In this document: positions 1 through 11,041 of the stretch, piece by piece
How positions within the stretch are numbered: the stretch's first letter is position 1
How the letters are laid out: every line of letters starts with the position of its first letter
Assembly (NCBI GenBank): GCA_033439295.1
Contig: JAVTLE010000014.1
Span: 1,798,001-1,862,000, forward strand
From: Deuterostichococcus epilithicus
Taxonomy: Eukaryota > Chlorophyta > Trebouxiophyceae > Prasiolales > Stichococcaceae
DNA: 64,000 nucleotides
Reading direction: 5' to 3'
Translations under genes and position numbers: made by a program
The notes under the pieces: model-generated
The model's database searches: none
Seen by the model: only the letters and a program-made list of their open reading frames with translations
What the model was told of the DNA's origin: nothing

Positions 1-3000
1 CGTCCGTCAGGCATTGAATCACAGCATCACGAGCGCCGTTCTGATCTGCTGCAGGTTACGATGGGCTCCCTGCAGAGCGCGGTGCTGGGCTTCGGCCTCT
101 TCAAGTCGCTGCAGCGATTCGGCCTGGGACAGGACTTCACGGTCGCCGAGTGCGTCATCGTGCAGACGACCGCCGTCGCGACGGCTACCATGCCGCTGGC
201 TGCCGGCCTGGTCGGCGTCGTGCCCGCTCTCGTGAGTCCGCACATTGTGATCTTCCTGCCACACTTTGGCGGCGCAAAACATGTGTACACAAAGACGTGA
301 CAGGCGTGCCTGCCAGCCTGACAAGGCAGCGTGCTGTTGAAATGCAGCGCCGCTGCCATCGAGCCCTGCTGCTCTCATTAACCGAGAGGTTGAAAAGAAT
401 CTGACCATCGTATTGTAGGGCAAGCTCTCGCCGGAGGAGAATCCACCAGCCGGCCCGGTGGTGCTGAACACTGGGCAACTGCTGCTGTGGTCAGCGGCCC
501 TGGCGTTCTTTGGCGTGTTCATCGCAGTGCCGCTGCGCACACAGACCATCCTGATGTGAGTGCCCGCCTATACTGTTCGATGCTGGACTTCGGTGCAATC
601 CAAAGCTGATGACCGCACACACGAAGACAATCTCACGAGAACATGTCTACTGCTTGCTTCATGCACTCACTAGACAAGGCCCGTGCCTGCCAAAGCCTGG
701 CGCTGCCGTGCTGCAGCGAGAAGCTCAGGTTCCCCTCCGGGACAGCCACGGCGAACGTGATCCGCACGCTTTTCGGCATCCACCCGGACGAGCCTGCGGA
801 CGTGGTGGCCACTATGCGTGCCAGCAACGACCCAGCAGTGCAGGTGCGCAGCTTCCGTCCTCCCTGTGCGATCATGGACGAAAGTGGACACCTTGAAATC
901 GTGTCAGTGCCGCAGCTGCTCCGGATTCATGGCCTGCGATTCTGCTAGAGTGGCCCGGTGCATGCCCCAGCCGCAGGCACATCTGCCGACACTTCCTCGG
1001 GCAGCAGTCAGTGGGAAGATTCACTCTTGCAGCAAGATGGGGCATCCGGCAACGGCGCCGCCCCCCACCGCGGCGGCGGCGGCGGCGGCGGCGGCGGCCC
1101 GTGCGCAGCGCGGCTGGTCAGCGTGCGCGCGCTGAGCCGCAAAATATCGCGGCGGTGCAGCAACCTGGAGGACGCGCCGCTGCTGGACACCAAGAGCGTG
1201 TCCAGCCTCGCGCGCGCCGACATGTCATGCACCGTCAGCACCTGGCGTGGCCTGCCGCCGCACGCCGCCAAGCTGGGTGAGGTCCCTGATTCGTGCGCTC
1301 TGTCTCGACTCCCTGACTCGTGCACCCCGTCAGCGCCGACAGCGGCCTGGCCTGCCGCCGCATGCAGGCGAGCTGGGAGGCTCCTGGTGGATCGCGAGCC
1401 TCGACCCGCGGCTGCATGGCTGGCTGGGAGGCCGATCGGGAGTTGCCCATGACGTGAGCAGCAGCTTTGACGCACAGATGGGGCGAGATGAGGCCTGAGC
1501 TGCTCGCATGCCGTGTGCCCGGCCGGTCAGTCCTGGCGGTCTCTCAGGCCAGGTCGTCGAGCAGGGCTTGCGCCGATGAGGGACCTGATGCGCAGGTCCG
1601 GTCGGTGCGGCCATGACGGTGTGTGACATGCGCTGCAGCACGCGAGCCGGAGGCGGTCACGGACTGGTCGCAGCCGTGGCGCGTGCTGCTGTGGACCTTC
1701 GCGGCGGCAATGGCGTACAGCCTCGCGTCCGCGCAGCTGCCCCTCCTGGCCAGCTTCCCCGTGTTCAGCTGGGTGGGCCTGCCCGCGGCGACGGCGTGGG
1801 GCTGGGAGCTGGCCCCGGCACTGGGCTACGTCGGTCAGGTGGCTCCTCCCGCCGCCTGCCTAGCCCGCCCTGCTCGTGGACCCGGCTCGCAGCACACTGG
1901 CCTCCGCACCAGCCGGCCTCGGCTCGCTGCCAGCCGGCGCTCAGCATGGGAAGAAGTTGCAGTGTGAATGCAGCAGCACCAGGCTGCTGAAAAGCCAATA
2001 ACGCTCGACTGGTGGTGCATCGACCCACACGCGGGACCGTGCGCATGCAGGGCATGATTATGGGGCCAAAGACCGCAATCTCCATGCTCATCGGCGCCAT
2101 CCTCGGTGCGCAGGACACATGCCTGCACTGTGGAGGTTCTTGCCTGGCTCTCGCTCGCTGCATGCGCTCGACTGTCCTCTGTAATGGTCGCAGGCGACTT
2201 CGGGGTTTGACTCGTGTGTCCCCCTATCCAGGGTTTGGCATCCTGGGCCCATACGCCCGCGCCCAGGGGTGGGCGCCGGGCCCCATCGGTAGCTGGCGCA
2301 CTGGTGCCACAGGGTGAGCGCCCCCGGCAACAATTGACCGCCTGCATTGAGGCTGCATCTGTGCATGTGCGGAGCGCGGTGTGCTCCAGCCTCCCTCTGC
2401 GCCCATGGAGCAGCCTGTGTGCCTCCTGCAAGCCTGATGACTCATGACTCTTGGTCATGCGCTCGGCAGGTGGGTGCTGTGGGTGAGCCTGGCAGTCATG
2501 CTTGGCGACAGCCTGACATCGCTTGGGCTGCTGGTGGTGACCAGCGTGCGCAACAACTGGCGCCGCAAGCACGGGTGAGCTGTGCATGCCCTGGACTTTG
2601 GAAGCCGTTCAGCCGGATGCAGACGCTAGTATCTGCACAAACAGAGTGTGTGGGCACTGGACCTAGGCTGTGGCCCGCAGCCTCTTGACGGAGATTTCCG
2701 CTCATGCCAGGGACAGCGGAGCGTTGGGCGGCTTGGGCGGCGCGGAGGAGGAGATACCAAGCTGCGAAAAGATACCGCTCATGTGGTGGACCTCGGGCTT
2801 GGTCGCCTCCACTGCGCTCTGCACCGCCATCCTGTCGCCTCTTTTCGACCTGCCGGTGGGTGGTGCATCCCCTTGTTTCCACAATTTTATCCTTTGCTCA
2901 CTTGCAACTGAGCCCTGGCCATCTCTGCGGCTGGTGGTCCTCTGCGGCTGGTGAATGGCACACGCCAGCATGACTCCTTGTACCACGAAGTCAGCAGCAG

Positions 3001-5250
3001 CCACCCTTGATCAAATGGCTGGCCGCTGACGCCAGCTCGTGCGTGCTGGCTGGCGCAGCTGTGGCAGCCGGCGGTGGGCGTCGCGGTGGCGCTGCTGGTG
3101 GCGGTCCTCGCGGTGCGTGCGCTCGGCGAGACCGACCTCAACCCGGTCTCCGGTGTCGGCAAGCTCTCCCAGGTGCGCAGCCGAGCCTATTGTGCGCCCC
3201 GTATAGGTTGGGTTCCACAGGATAATATGATCGGGCTTTGTCCCTGCCTCTCGTGGCCTTTCAAGGTCTTCAAGTGGCTTCCTCGACCCAACACACGCTG
3301 TGGTGGAGTCCTCCCGGAGCCGAGGCTCTCTGACACGGCCGTTGCAAGCCGTTCGGGGCTTGACAGTGATTGGCTGTGTGCGCCTGCAGGCGATCTTTGC
3401 GATCGTCTCGCCTGGCAAGATCCTGCCAAACCTGGTGGCAGGCGCCATTGCAGAGGTGAGCGCTCCAGTCAAGCATTATCCTGGTCGATGTTGCCAGCGT
3501 GTTCTGCACGCTCGTGGCTGTGCATGTCAAGTTGCGTGCAGTGCTGGAAGCGCTCCGACATGCTGTTGTCTGATGCAGCTGTCTAAAAATGGTGCAAACC
3601 AGTCGACTGACACACTGCAATCGGCTTTGCGCTTGTTTGGCCACCTCAGTGGGCAGCTTCACATGTTTGTCTCCACATCGCGCAGGCGGGCGCTCAACAA
3701 GCAGGGGACATGATGCAGGTGGCTTGCAACTTCTCTGCCTGCCTCTGCTTCCTGTCGACTTTCGAAAGCCGAGCCATTGCCAATCGAGACAGTGCACCGG
3801 CAGATTTCTTGGGATGCCGTCAGCGGATCGGCACATTTCAGTGCAATGGTGTCCCGGTCGCGCCAGCTGCACGAGCACACAGCAGCCCTAGCACCCCCAG
3901 CAGCAGAAACCCTACGCAGCAGAAATCCTCTCTCACAAAACTCAAGTATCTCTTCAATGTGCTCCTTCGCAAGCAGGACTTCAAGACGGCATTCCTGCTG
4001 GGCGTGTGTCCGCGGCAGCAGTTCGCCGCGATGCTCATCGGCAGCAGCGCTAGCATCTTCGTGTCCGTTGCCGCATTCAGACTGTACACCAGCACCTACG
4101 AGGTGCCGGGTCCCAAGTTCCCTGCGCCCACCGCGGAGATCTGGCTCGACATGGCCAAGCTGGTGGGTCCTGCCGCGCCTCTTCGCCTGATATCGCAGTC
4201 CGCACTGGGTTGTCCCTGTGTAAGCTGCTCACGAGCTGCCTGCCACACACTGCAGCCTGAACCTTGGGCGTCTGCGGGCATGCTCGCATGCTCTAAGGCT
4301 CATAATCAGAGGCACTTGAATGGTCACGCGACTTTTTGACCTGGTTGGGCACGAACTTTGGTGCCTGACCGAGAATTCGCGCCTGAACTCCACAAACCTT
4401 TTACCTGGCGCAGGTCAACGGCGGCCAGCTGCCGGAGCGGGTGCTCAGCTTCTGCCTGTGGGGCGCGCTGCTGGCGGCGCTGCTGCCGCTGGCGCGCTTC
4501 CTGTCCGAGTACTGGCTCGCCTGCGCGGGCGGCGGCGGCAACAGCAGCAGCGGCGGCGGCGGCCACTCCGACAAGCTGCGCTGCTGGGGCTGCCGCCTCC
4601 AGGCACTGCTGCCCTCCGGCATCGGCATTGCGGGTGCGGCGCCGTCCCATACCACCTTCAGCTAGACTGCCTGTTGCAGCGCACTGGAAGTCAGGATGCA
4701 GGTGTTCACCCGCAGGGTGCCTGGATCTGTCGTTCGGGTCCCAAGATGAAACCCTGTCTCTGCTGCTCATTTGAACACAATTCGCGCTTGCGCTGGCCAC
4801 CGCCGCAAGTGACGGTGTGACACTGACGAGTTTGTGGTGTCGCGCGGCCGCCCAGTGGGTATGTACGTGTCGCCCAAATGGACGCTGCCGCGCGTGGCGG
4901 GCGCCTTGCTGGAGCAGACCTGGCTGCGGCTCGGCCCCACATCCCACAATTCTTCCATGGTGAGCCGGCATTTCCTTCCCCCCCGCACTCTGCACCGTCC
5001 TCACCTCTGCCTTTTTCGCTGATTGCCTCCGGCTGTGTGCGCATTCACATTGTCTGCCACTTTGGTGCGAAGAGGGCTGCGATCAGGGAGGCCGCCTGGC
5101 TGTTCATTGGCTGACTTTGGAGCAGCCGAGCCCCATTTCTACTATCTTTTTCTCGCGCAGGTCGTCTTCGCGTCTGGCCTGGTTCTTGGAGAAGGCACCG
5201 CTTCTATAGTCACTGCTGTGATACAGGCCTTGTCATCAAACGTGCCCTAG
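1..5250 (+). CDS. OPT-family oligopeptide transporter (YGL114W-like), probably 5'-truncated by the window edge
   Basis: Polytopic membrane protein of the OPT superfamily (oligopeptides or metal chelates), in many exons. Seen: the family signature KLRFPSGTATA near 720-755; a membrane exon ending GYVGQ (about 1645-1837) followed by GMIMGPKTAISML (about 2050); QGWAPGPIGSW (about 2262-2300); the diagnostic GETDLNPVSGVGKLSQ at about 3127-3174; FAIVSPGKILPNLVAG at about 3397-3440; and a late membrane exon at 3976-4166. The last exon ends in SSNVP then TAG at 5248-5250. Motif order matches the fungal/plant YGL114W branch better than YSL proteins (family knowledge). An exon before about 61 is likely missing, so I cannot name the start. 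A perfect GGC run (1071-1099) would encode a glycine stretch in a loop if translated. Convergent with the cycloisomerase gene; substrate not predictable. Confidence 0.85.
1071..1099 (+). repeat. GGC trinucleotide run
   Basis: About nine to ten consecutive GGC/CGG units. In the transporter reading frame they give a polyglycine loop between the FPSGTATA exon and the next membrane exon. Likely length-variable. Confidence 0.8.
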
Positions 5251-5435
5251 GCACTTGGCATGGCTGTTTTGAGGGCCTGGCACACATGGTGTCAGGCGTC
5301 CGACCTATTGAACGCGAAACCCCCGAGTGTTTCTGCCGTCCACTGTGGCGCCAAACCCTTACGTCTTCAGCCGGCCGATCCTAGCTGAGGCTGCTTTGCT
5401 CACGACTTCTGATGAGCTATCTGGAGAAACAGACG

Positions 5436-5440
5436 TGTAA
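5436..5440 (+). terminator. Candidate TGTAA polyadenylation signal of the OPT gene
   Basis: TGTAA 186 nt after the stop codon at 5250. TGTAA is the common chlorophyte poly(A) signal. If used, the 3' UTR approaches the convergent cycloisomerase coding end at 5502. Confidence 0.4.
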
Positions 5441-5501
5441 ACAGTAACGATGGTTTTCTCTCGCCGCCAGAGCTGGGGGCTTTTGACACCCGCAGCATGG
5501 C

Positions 5502-6880
5502 TCAAGTTTGATGCAGCCACGGCACCCCGCCGCCGCCTGGTTCCGAGTCCCATATGCTGCCCACAGCCAGCCGCCAGGCGTCTAGAAGTATCGTCACGAG
5601 CATGCCGGCCGCCAACGAGTCGATGATGGCCTGGGCCGCCGTCCACTTTTGATGCGGCCGTTCTTCCATGCGGAAGAACATGGGGAAGCTGACGAAGAAG
5701 TAGATGGCGTAGAACAGGGAGCCCACAGAGTACATGGCCTCCTTGTTCTGCATTGCATGGCACAAGATGGTGATCGCTGGGTGGCATCAGATGTATCAGA
5801 CATAGACATGCTTCGTTCAGTGTTCCTTCAGTCGCTCGCACAGCCCTTTGCTTGCAGAGACGTGCCCGCCGGGATGAGAATGAGCAGGAACCAAGGCAGG
5901 CTCCCACCTTGAAGTTGTAGTATGGGAAGTGGGAGATGGTCAGCGTCTCCATAAATGCTGTTGCGTACGACAGCGCAAAAACCATGGTGCCGACCGCCAG
6001 GATGCGCGCCGGCCCCGCGGGCGTGGCGTTCGACACGCGTCGCAGGCACACGTTGGCCAGCGTGTGGTAGAAGCAGAAGTAGGCGTGCGTCATGAAGTAC
6101 AGGGCGATCGGCACCTGCGGCAGCAGCGACACTCGGGGTTCGCCTCCACTGGCAGGCATCACCAGGTAGTTGAGCATGGCACTCTGAACGAGCTTTGCAT
6201 GCTCGGGGCGCTGTAGCAGACGACACGCAGCCTTGGCTCAGGTTGCATGTCAACCCCCGTCGACTTGAACAAGAAGCGTCGAGACCGCGCGCCAAGAGCG
6301 CGCACGTCATTCAGGCGCCAGGTGCGGAAGGTGTACTGCGCGCCCAACAGCGTGTAAAAGTAGTGCGTCCAAAAGTAGTTGCCGATGAAGCTGAAGACTG
6401 CGATCCAGAGGTTGGCCTTCACCCAGTGCCGCTGCAGCAGCGGCTTGCGCGCCTCGGCCGCCGGCTGCAGCCACAGCGGCAGCAGCACGCACGGCAGAGC
6501 CGCCGCCAGACCCACCAGCAGGTACCCAAGCTGCGAAAGGTGCTGCGGGGAGGTGGGACGCAGGAAGTGAGTCAGTCCAGTCTCTGTTGTGTTGCTTGAA
6601 GGTTGTCGTCAACGGTCTGCAGGGTGCGCAGGTGCGAGCGCACGGGATGCGGCGGCCGAGCTGCGCCGCGGTGCAGCTGACGGTGGCGCTGACGTCCCCC
6701 ACCGGAGCAGATTGTGCGACTCAAGGGCCGTGCGGTGACGCACGTCGTAGATCCGGAAGGGCACGAGGATGCACAGCGCCCAAGTCATCCAGAAGGGGCT
6801 GTATGCCAGGAAGAAGACCTCCGTCCAGCGCTTGCCGGGATCCTCCGCCAGCCACAGCCCGTGCGCCTTCTTGGCGGCGG
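5502..6880 (-). CDS. CPI1: Cycloeucalenol cycloisomerase (cyclopropyl sterol isomerase)
   Basis: Opens the cyclopropane ring of cycloeucalenol to give obtusifoliol in plant-type sterol synthesis; ER membrane enzyme. Exons in transcription order: 6880-6744, 6542-6306, 6114-5908, 5747-5502, with phase-consistent GT-AG junctions. Conserved family stretches seen: EDPGKRWTEVFFLAYSPFW; HWVKANLWIAVFSFIGNYFW; ALYFMTHAYFCFYHTLAN; METLTISHFPYYNF; YAIYFFVSFPMFFRMEE. The stop follows GGVPWLHQT. The part seen is about 275 residues against about 280 for the Arabidopsis enzyme, so only a handful of N-terminal residues are missing. The 6880 boundary is a splice acceptor entering at phase 1; a tiny first exon upstream (about 6890-7100) with the ATG was not identified. 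Presence of this enzyme implies the cycloartenol route. Confidence 0.93.
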
Positions 6881-7382
6881 CTGCGCGGAAACACGCCGTG
6901 GATGGATCAGGGACATGTCATGCAGGGCCTGGCAGGTGCCTCCCTGAGGGTCCAGATCATGCACGTCGGCCGTCTGGTGCATGTCATGCAGGAGTCTCAG
7001 GGCGGAGGCAAACAGCGATGAGGCAAACCAGCAGCATCATCATTTTCATACAACCCAGGTCCCAGAGAGCGCCGTGGACTACTGCTCACCCATTCTGTGC
7101 TGCACCTGGTGGCCAGACCGCCTGTGTTTTCACATTCAAAAGCGGGACTTCTGAGCGAACGGGGAGGGGCAACAAGGAGACGCACTTCTACTTAGATCAT
7201 GGCCGGACTTCTGAACGACGTCTAGAAGTGCACAGCCGCAGCATTCTGCAGCTGCAACATGCATGGCACGTGCGGTTGTTGCCAGCTCATCAGTGTTGTG
7301 ACGACCAACCTTGACGTTCTTGCAGCTGCACAGGTGCCCTTTCACGGTTGCCATCCATTAAAGCATACAACTAGAAGCGTGC

Positions 7383-8918
7383 ATGGACCTTTATTCGGCC
7401 TTGGGCATCAATCGCTCAGCCACAAAGGAGCAAATCAAAGAGGCATTCCGTCGTCAGGCTTTGCAACACCATCCAGACAAGTGAGAGGACATGCACGCGC
7501 TGGGACTTGCTGCATCGATAAAAGTGATGATGCTGCGTGATCTGGACATGCGTTTCTCGGATAGGACGTACGTGAGGCTGAATGCCCGGTGCACCGCGGC
7601 CGCAGGCATGCGCACGAGTCAGACGCAGTACAAGGCGAGCATTCCTTGAGATTCAAAGCTGCCAGCGAGGCCTACGAGATCCTCAGCAGCGGTGAGACAG
7701 GATCTGGCTTGGCACCAGAAGTGGCTAGGGACACCGCTTCGCCGTGCAGCATGCCAGAAAAGGCCACTGTTCCGCATCATACTGCAGTCAAAACCAGCAT
7801 TTGACATCTCTTTGTTTCGCAGACCTGAAGCGGGAGGTCTACAACCGGTCAGGACGATCAGCGGCGGCACGCGCGGGCGGTGCCTCCCACCACAATCATG
7901 GGCAGCAATACGGGCACGGGCGCGCCACCCATGCTGGGAGCTATGCAAGCGGCGCAACCTACACGAGACCCAGACGAGGTTGGAGAACATTCTTGGATGC
8001 ATGTTGTTACTGTGATGCATGTGGCACACATGCCTGTAGCATCTCAGGTGTGCATGCCAAGCGGCACGCCATGTCAGCCGGCTCTTGTTGCTGGTGAGAG
8101 CCGAAATAAGACTGCAAGTTCACTCTTCCGGCAGGGCTGTGGAGCATAGCGCAGATGATCGCCGCGCGCAGCAGCCGAGGCGACGCGCTGTTCCACGTCG
8201 CCATGCTGGGCTGTGTTGTGCTCGGTGGCCTTTTTGCCGGCAACGCCGGCGATTGGCTGTGGCAGAGCAGCAATCAGGGGGTGCGCCGCCCTTTGCTCCT
8301 GCCTGATTTCAACTCCTCAGAATGCATGGCGCATGTGTTCGATGCTGCAGAATTGGAAAGAAATACCATGACGAAGGCTGTCTGTTTACTGTCGCAGAAG
8401 CTCTTCGCGGATGTGGAGCGGGGGGCAGCTCAGCGCAAAGTCCGGCATTCAGACCGGGCGTTGCCAATGGCAGCAGGGCCGCAGGATGCCGCGGAGCCTG
8501 GCCCGCCGCCGCCGCCGCCGCCGCCGCAGCAGATGCAGCAGCAGCAGTCGCTGCAGGCGCCATTACCGCGCCCACCTGCGAGCTGGCAGAAGCCAGAGCC
8601 GCAGTCAGTGATGCAGTCGCAGCAGCAGCCATACATGCCGGGGTCGTTGACGACAACGACTGTATCAGGGGAGCCGCAGGCACCAATACCTGTGCAGTCG
8701 TCGAGCAGGCCGCCACCGCTGTCGCCGCAGCCGCAGCAGCAGCAGGATCCAGCATCGCGGCCGTTGGTCTCGGCCGTGCAGCCGTCGCCGCAGGACCAGC
8801 GGCTACGGGCACCACCGCCATTGCCAGCGTCTGCGCCGGCCTCACACCGGCAGCATGCGGGGACTGATGTCGGAGGAGCACAAGCTGCTGCATTTTCGCC
8901 AACGTCCGCGCCGCCGCC

Positions 8919-8953
<35 letters not shown>

Positions 8954-9060
8954 CGGCGTCACTGGCACGGTCGCCGCAACCGCAGCTCGACAAGCAGGGT
9001 GCTGTTGCGCCGCGGACAAATGCGTACAAGCGGCATAACTCAAAACTGGACGCAATTTGA
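7383..9060 (+). CDS. J-domain protein with a transmembrane segment (chaperone DnaJ 72-like); 3' end uncertain
   Basis: Likely HSP70 co-chaperone. Exons 7383-7480, 7606-7691, 7823-7978 and one starting at 8135, all in phase. Residues 1-70 form a J domain opening [18 protein letters not shown], with the HPD tripeptide split by intron 1 and the helix IV pattern [12 protein letters not shown] Gly/His/Arg-rich linker follows, then a hydrophobic helix ([17 protein letters not shown]) and [11 protein letters not shown], matching the end of plant DnaJ 72 proteins. After that helix the exon frame stays open to TGA at 9058-9060, adding about 250 Pro/Gln-rich residues with a polyglutamine run at 8919-8954. 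Alternatively a donor at 8280 (GTGCGC) with an acceptor at 8350 would end the protein near 8371. The first exons are secure; the tail is not. Confidence 0.75.
8919..8954 (+). repeat. CAG microsatellite (polyglutamine run)
   Basis: About eleven to twelve CAG units inside the Pro/Gln-rich open frame that follows the J protein's membrane helix. Likely length-polymorphic. Confidence 0.85.
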
Positions 9061-9417
9061 AAACTGTGCGCTCGGGACGCTGAAGGTCTGGGATTATTGG
9101 GTTGAAGTCGATATCGGCAATTGCGATCGCCCGTTCCTATCATGAATATGCAAAGCCCCGCCCCAATCGAATTGGATGATAGACCATGAGGTTTTCCCTC
9201 AATCGGATGGACCGAAAGCAATGGTTGAATGATGATCCCTGTAGGGCGGGCTGACCACAGAAGTTGCTGATCTGGGCTGATACCAACACACTCTATTGCA
9301 CGACGGCTCTGCTCTGTTGTAACGTTTGTGTTGCTACTGCACTCGCTGACGCCGCAGGGTCCGCTCGGATCGCGAGAGTTGCTCCAGGGCGAGTTGCACC
9401 GGCTGCCAGCCGACATC

Positions 9418-10321
9418 ATGCTTTCATCTAGCGCGTCGGTACTGGCAGGCAACAGAAATTGTGTTTCTGGAACTCTTGGAGCTGGTGCGAAGCGGGTTGC
9501 CACGTTCAAGCAGGTCTGTACCTTGCCAATGCATGCAACCCACGCAGCACCAGACCTCCGATCATCCTGAAGCTGTCTTGCAGCAGAAGGATGCTGAATA
9601 CGTCGAGCTGTGCTTTGGGTGGTAGGCCAACCATGTGAGTGTGACTGTCGGCAGGGCCCGGTGCAACGGCGTGCCGCTCGCTCACCAGTTGTCAGGACGG
9701 AGAACCGATTTGGCGGCGGAGGAGCCAAGGCAGCAGGGCCTGCCTACATCTGCAAGGATTGCGGGTGAGTAGGCTTGAATTTCTGCTGGCACTGGCAACT
9801 GTTTTGCCAGTGTCCAACACCATTCACTGCCGCCATTCCCATGCCTGCCTGCAGCTACATCGAGAGCAACCTCGAGGCGCAGCCCAAGGGCTACCGCTGC
9901 CCCGTGTGCAACGCCCCGAAGCGGCGGTTCGGGCTGTACAAGGAGTCGGTGTCACGGAACGCCAACTCCACTGCCACACGCAAGGCGCGCAAGGCGGAGC
10001 TGCTCGGCGATGCGGCAAGGTGCGGTGGCCCCATGTTGGCACGTGCTTACAGTCTACAGTGCATGAGTCCAAGCGGGCTGACGCAAACATCGGCGATAAC
10101 CACACGAGCATCCGCTCGCTGCGCCTGCCGGCTGGAACATAGAGTGCTGCGGCACGCCTGGCCGCAGCCCCTGGCGCCGAATGCTGAAACTCTACACGTC
10201 TCCATGTTGCTGCTGCAGCGGAGGCGGCGGCGGCGGCAGCGGCGTCAATCCTGCTGTGCTCGTGGGCGCGGGCGTCGCCGTGCTGGCCGCACTGTACGTG
10301 GGCCTCAATGCGGCGCTGTGA
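9418..10321 (+). CDS. RBD1: Membrane-anchored rubredoxin, likely plastid (RBD1-type)
   Basis: Small one-iron electron-transfer protein. Exons 9418-9513, 9655-9764, 9855-10019, 10219-10321 give 125 residues, with phases agreeing at every junction. Residues 1-45 are Ser/Ala/Arg-rich and almost free of acidic residues, like a chloroplast transit peptide. The rubredoxin fold follows, with the two iron-binding knuckles ICKDCGY and CPVCNAPKRRF; the first knuckle is split by intron 2. A Gly-rich linker leads to a C-terminal hydrophobic helix (AVLVGAGVAVLAALYVGL). This rubredoxin-plus-anchor layout is that of RBD1, which in plants, algae and cyanobacteria is needed for photosystem II assembly (established knowledge; here inferred from architecture). 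Shorter than land-plant RBD1. Confidence 0.8.
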
Positions 10322-11041
10322 TGATATCTCCGCCGCCAATGGGCACACAGCACACTGCGTAATTTTTGACATCATCAAGACTGTTTTGGGCTGCCCGCAC
10401 CATTGAGGGTGCACACACGGCGCAGCATCTGCACCTGAGAGGAGCTAGTGCGTCGTGCACAGCTCGCTGTTGAAAAGATATTTGTCAAGTTTGTTGCGTA
10501 GTCGCGTTGTTTACATGTCGTTCCACGTAGTTGCTATGCCAAAGGAGGATGTTGCAGGCAGCCTCGTATCATGGATTTATGCATGGTGAGATATGCAATG
10601 CTCCGTCCGGTGGTCGGCCGGTGGTCTGCATGACATCCGCTTAGAGAATACCCTCTCCCTGTTTTAAAGCCGTCACCACCTCGCGGCGCCTTCAGTTGAG
10701 TCGCCAGAGAACCTGACCGGGACAAGCCCTTTCTCTTTATCATTATCCGCCTGCGCTCTGGGGTTGCTGTCCATCGTTGCTGGGAACGTGTCTGGGTTGC
10801 TCTCAGAAGAGGCGGTCCGCCACTCATAACGCCGTGGAGCCAGGGTCTCGAATTGGCACCAACTCCACTGCAGCACTATCGCCCCTTCGCACGTCCCGAA
10901 GCCACTGGCTCGTGAGCTCAAGTAGCTTCGAATCGGCCGAGTTTGTGAGTCAGCAAGTGTCATCTTCACGTCTCCTTCGGCTCACAGAACTGCACATCTT
11001 GCAGGCGCACAGCCAACATACAGTGCAAAGCCCCGCACAGG
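10322..11041. other. Intergenic, no gene seen
   Basis: About 720 bases between the rubredoxin stop and the ubiquilin start. Open frames here have no recognisable motifs and no consistent splice structure. It presumably holds the rubredoxin 3' UTR and the ubiquilin promoter. Confidence 0.5.

Noticed and set aside
8430-9728. Long minus-strand open frame (432 codons) rich in Cys, Gly and Ala
   Set aside because: It is the antisense of the CAG/CCG-rich J-protein tail; the Cys and Gly runs are complement artefacts of Gln and Pro repeats, and it overlaps the rubredoxin exon.
10200-10260. CGG-rich run in the rubredoxin gene as a separate repeat element
   Set aside because: Only a short Gly-rich linker of the final exon; no independent repeat structure.
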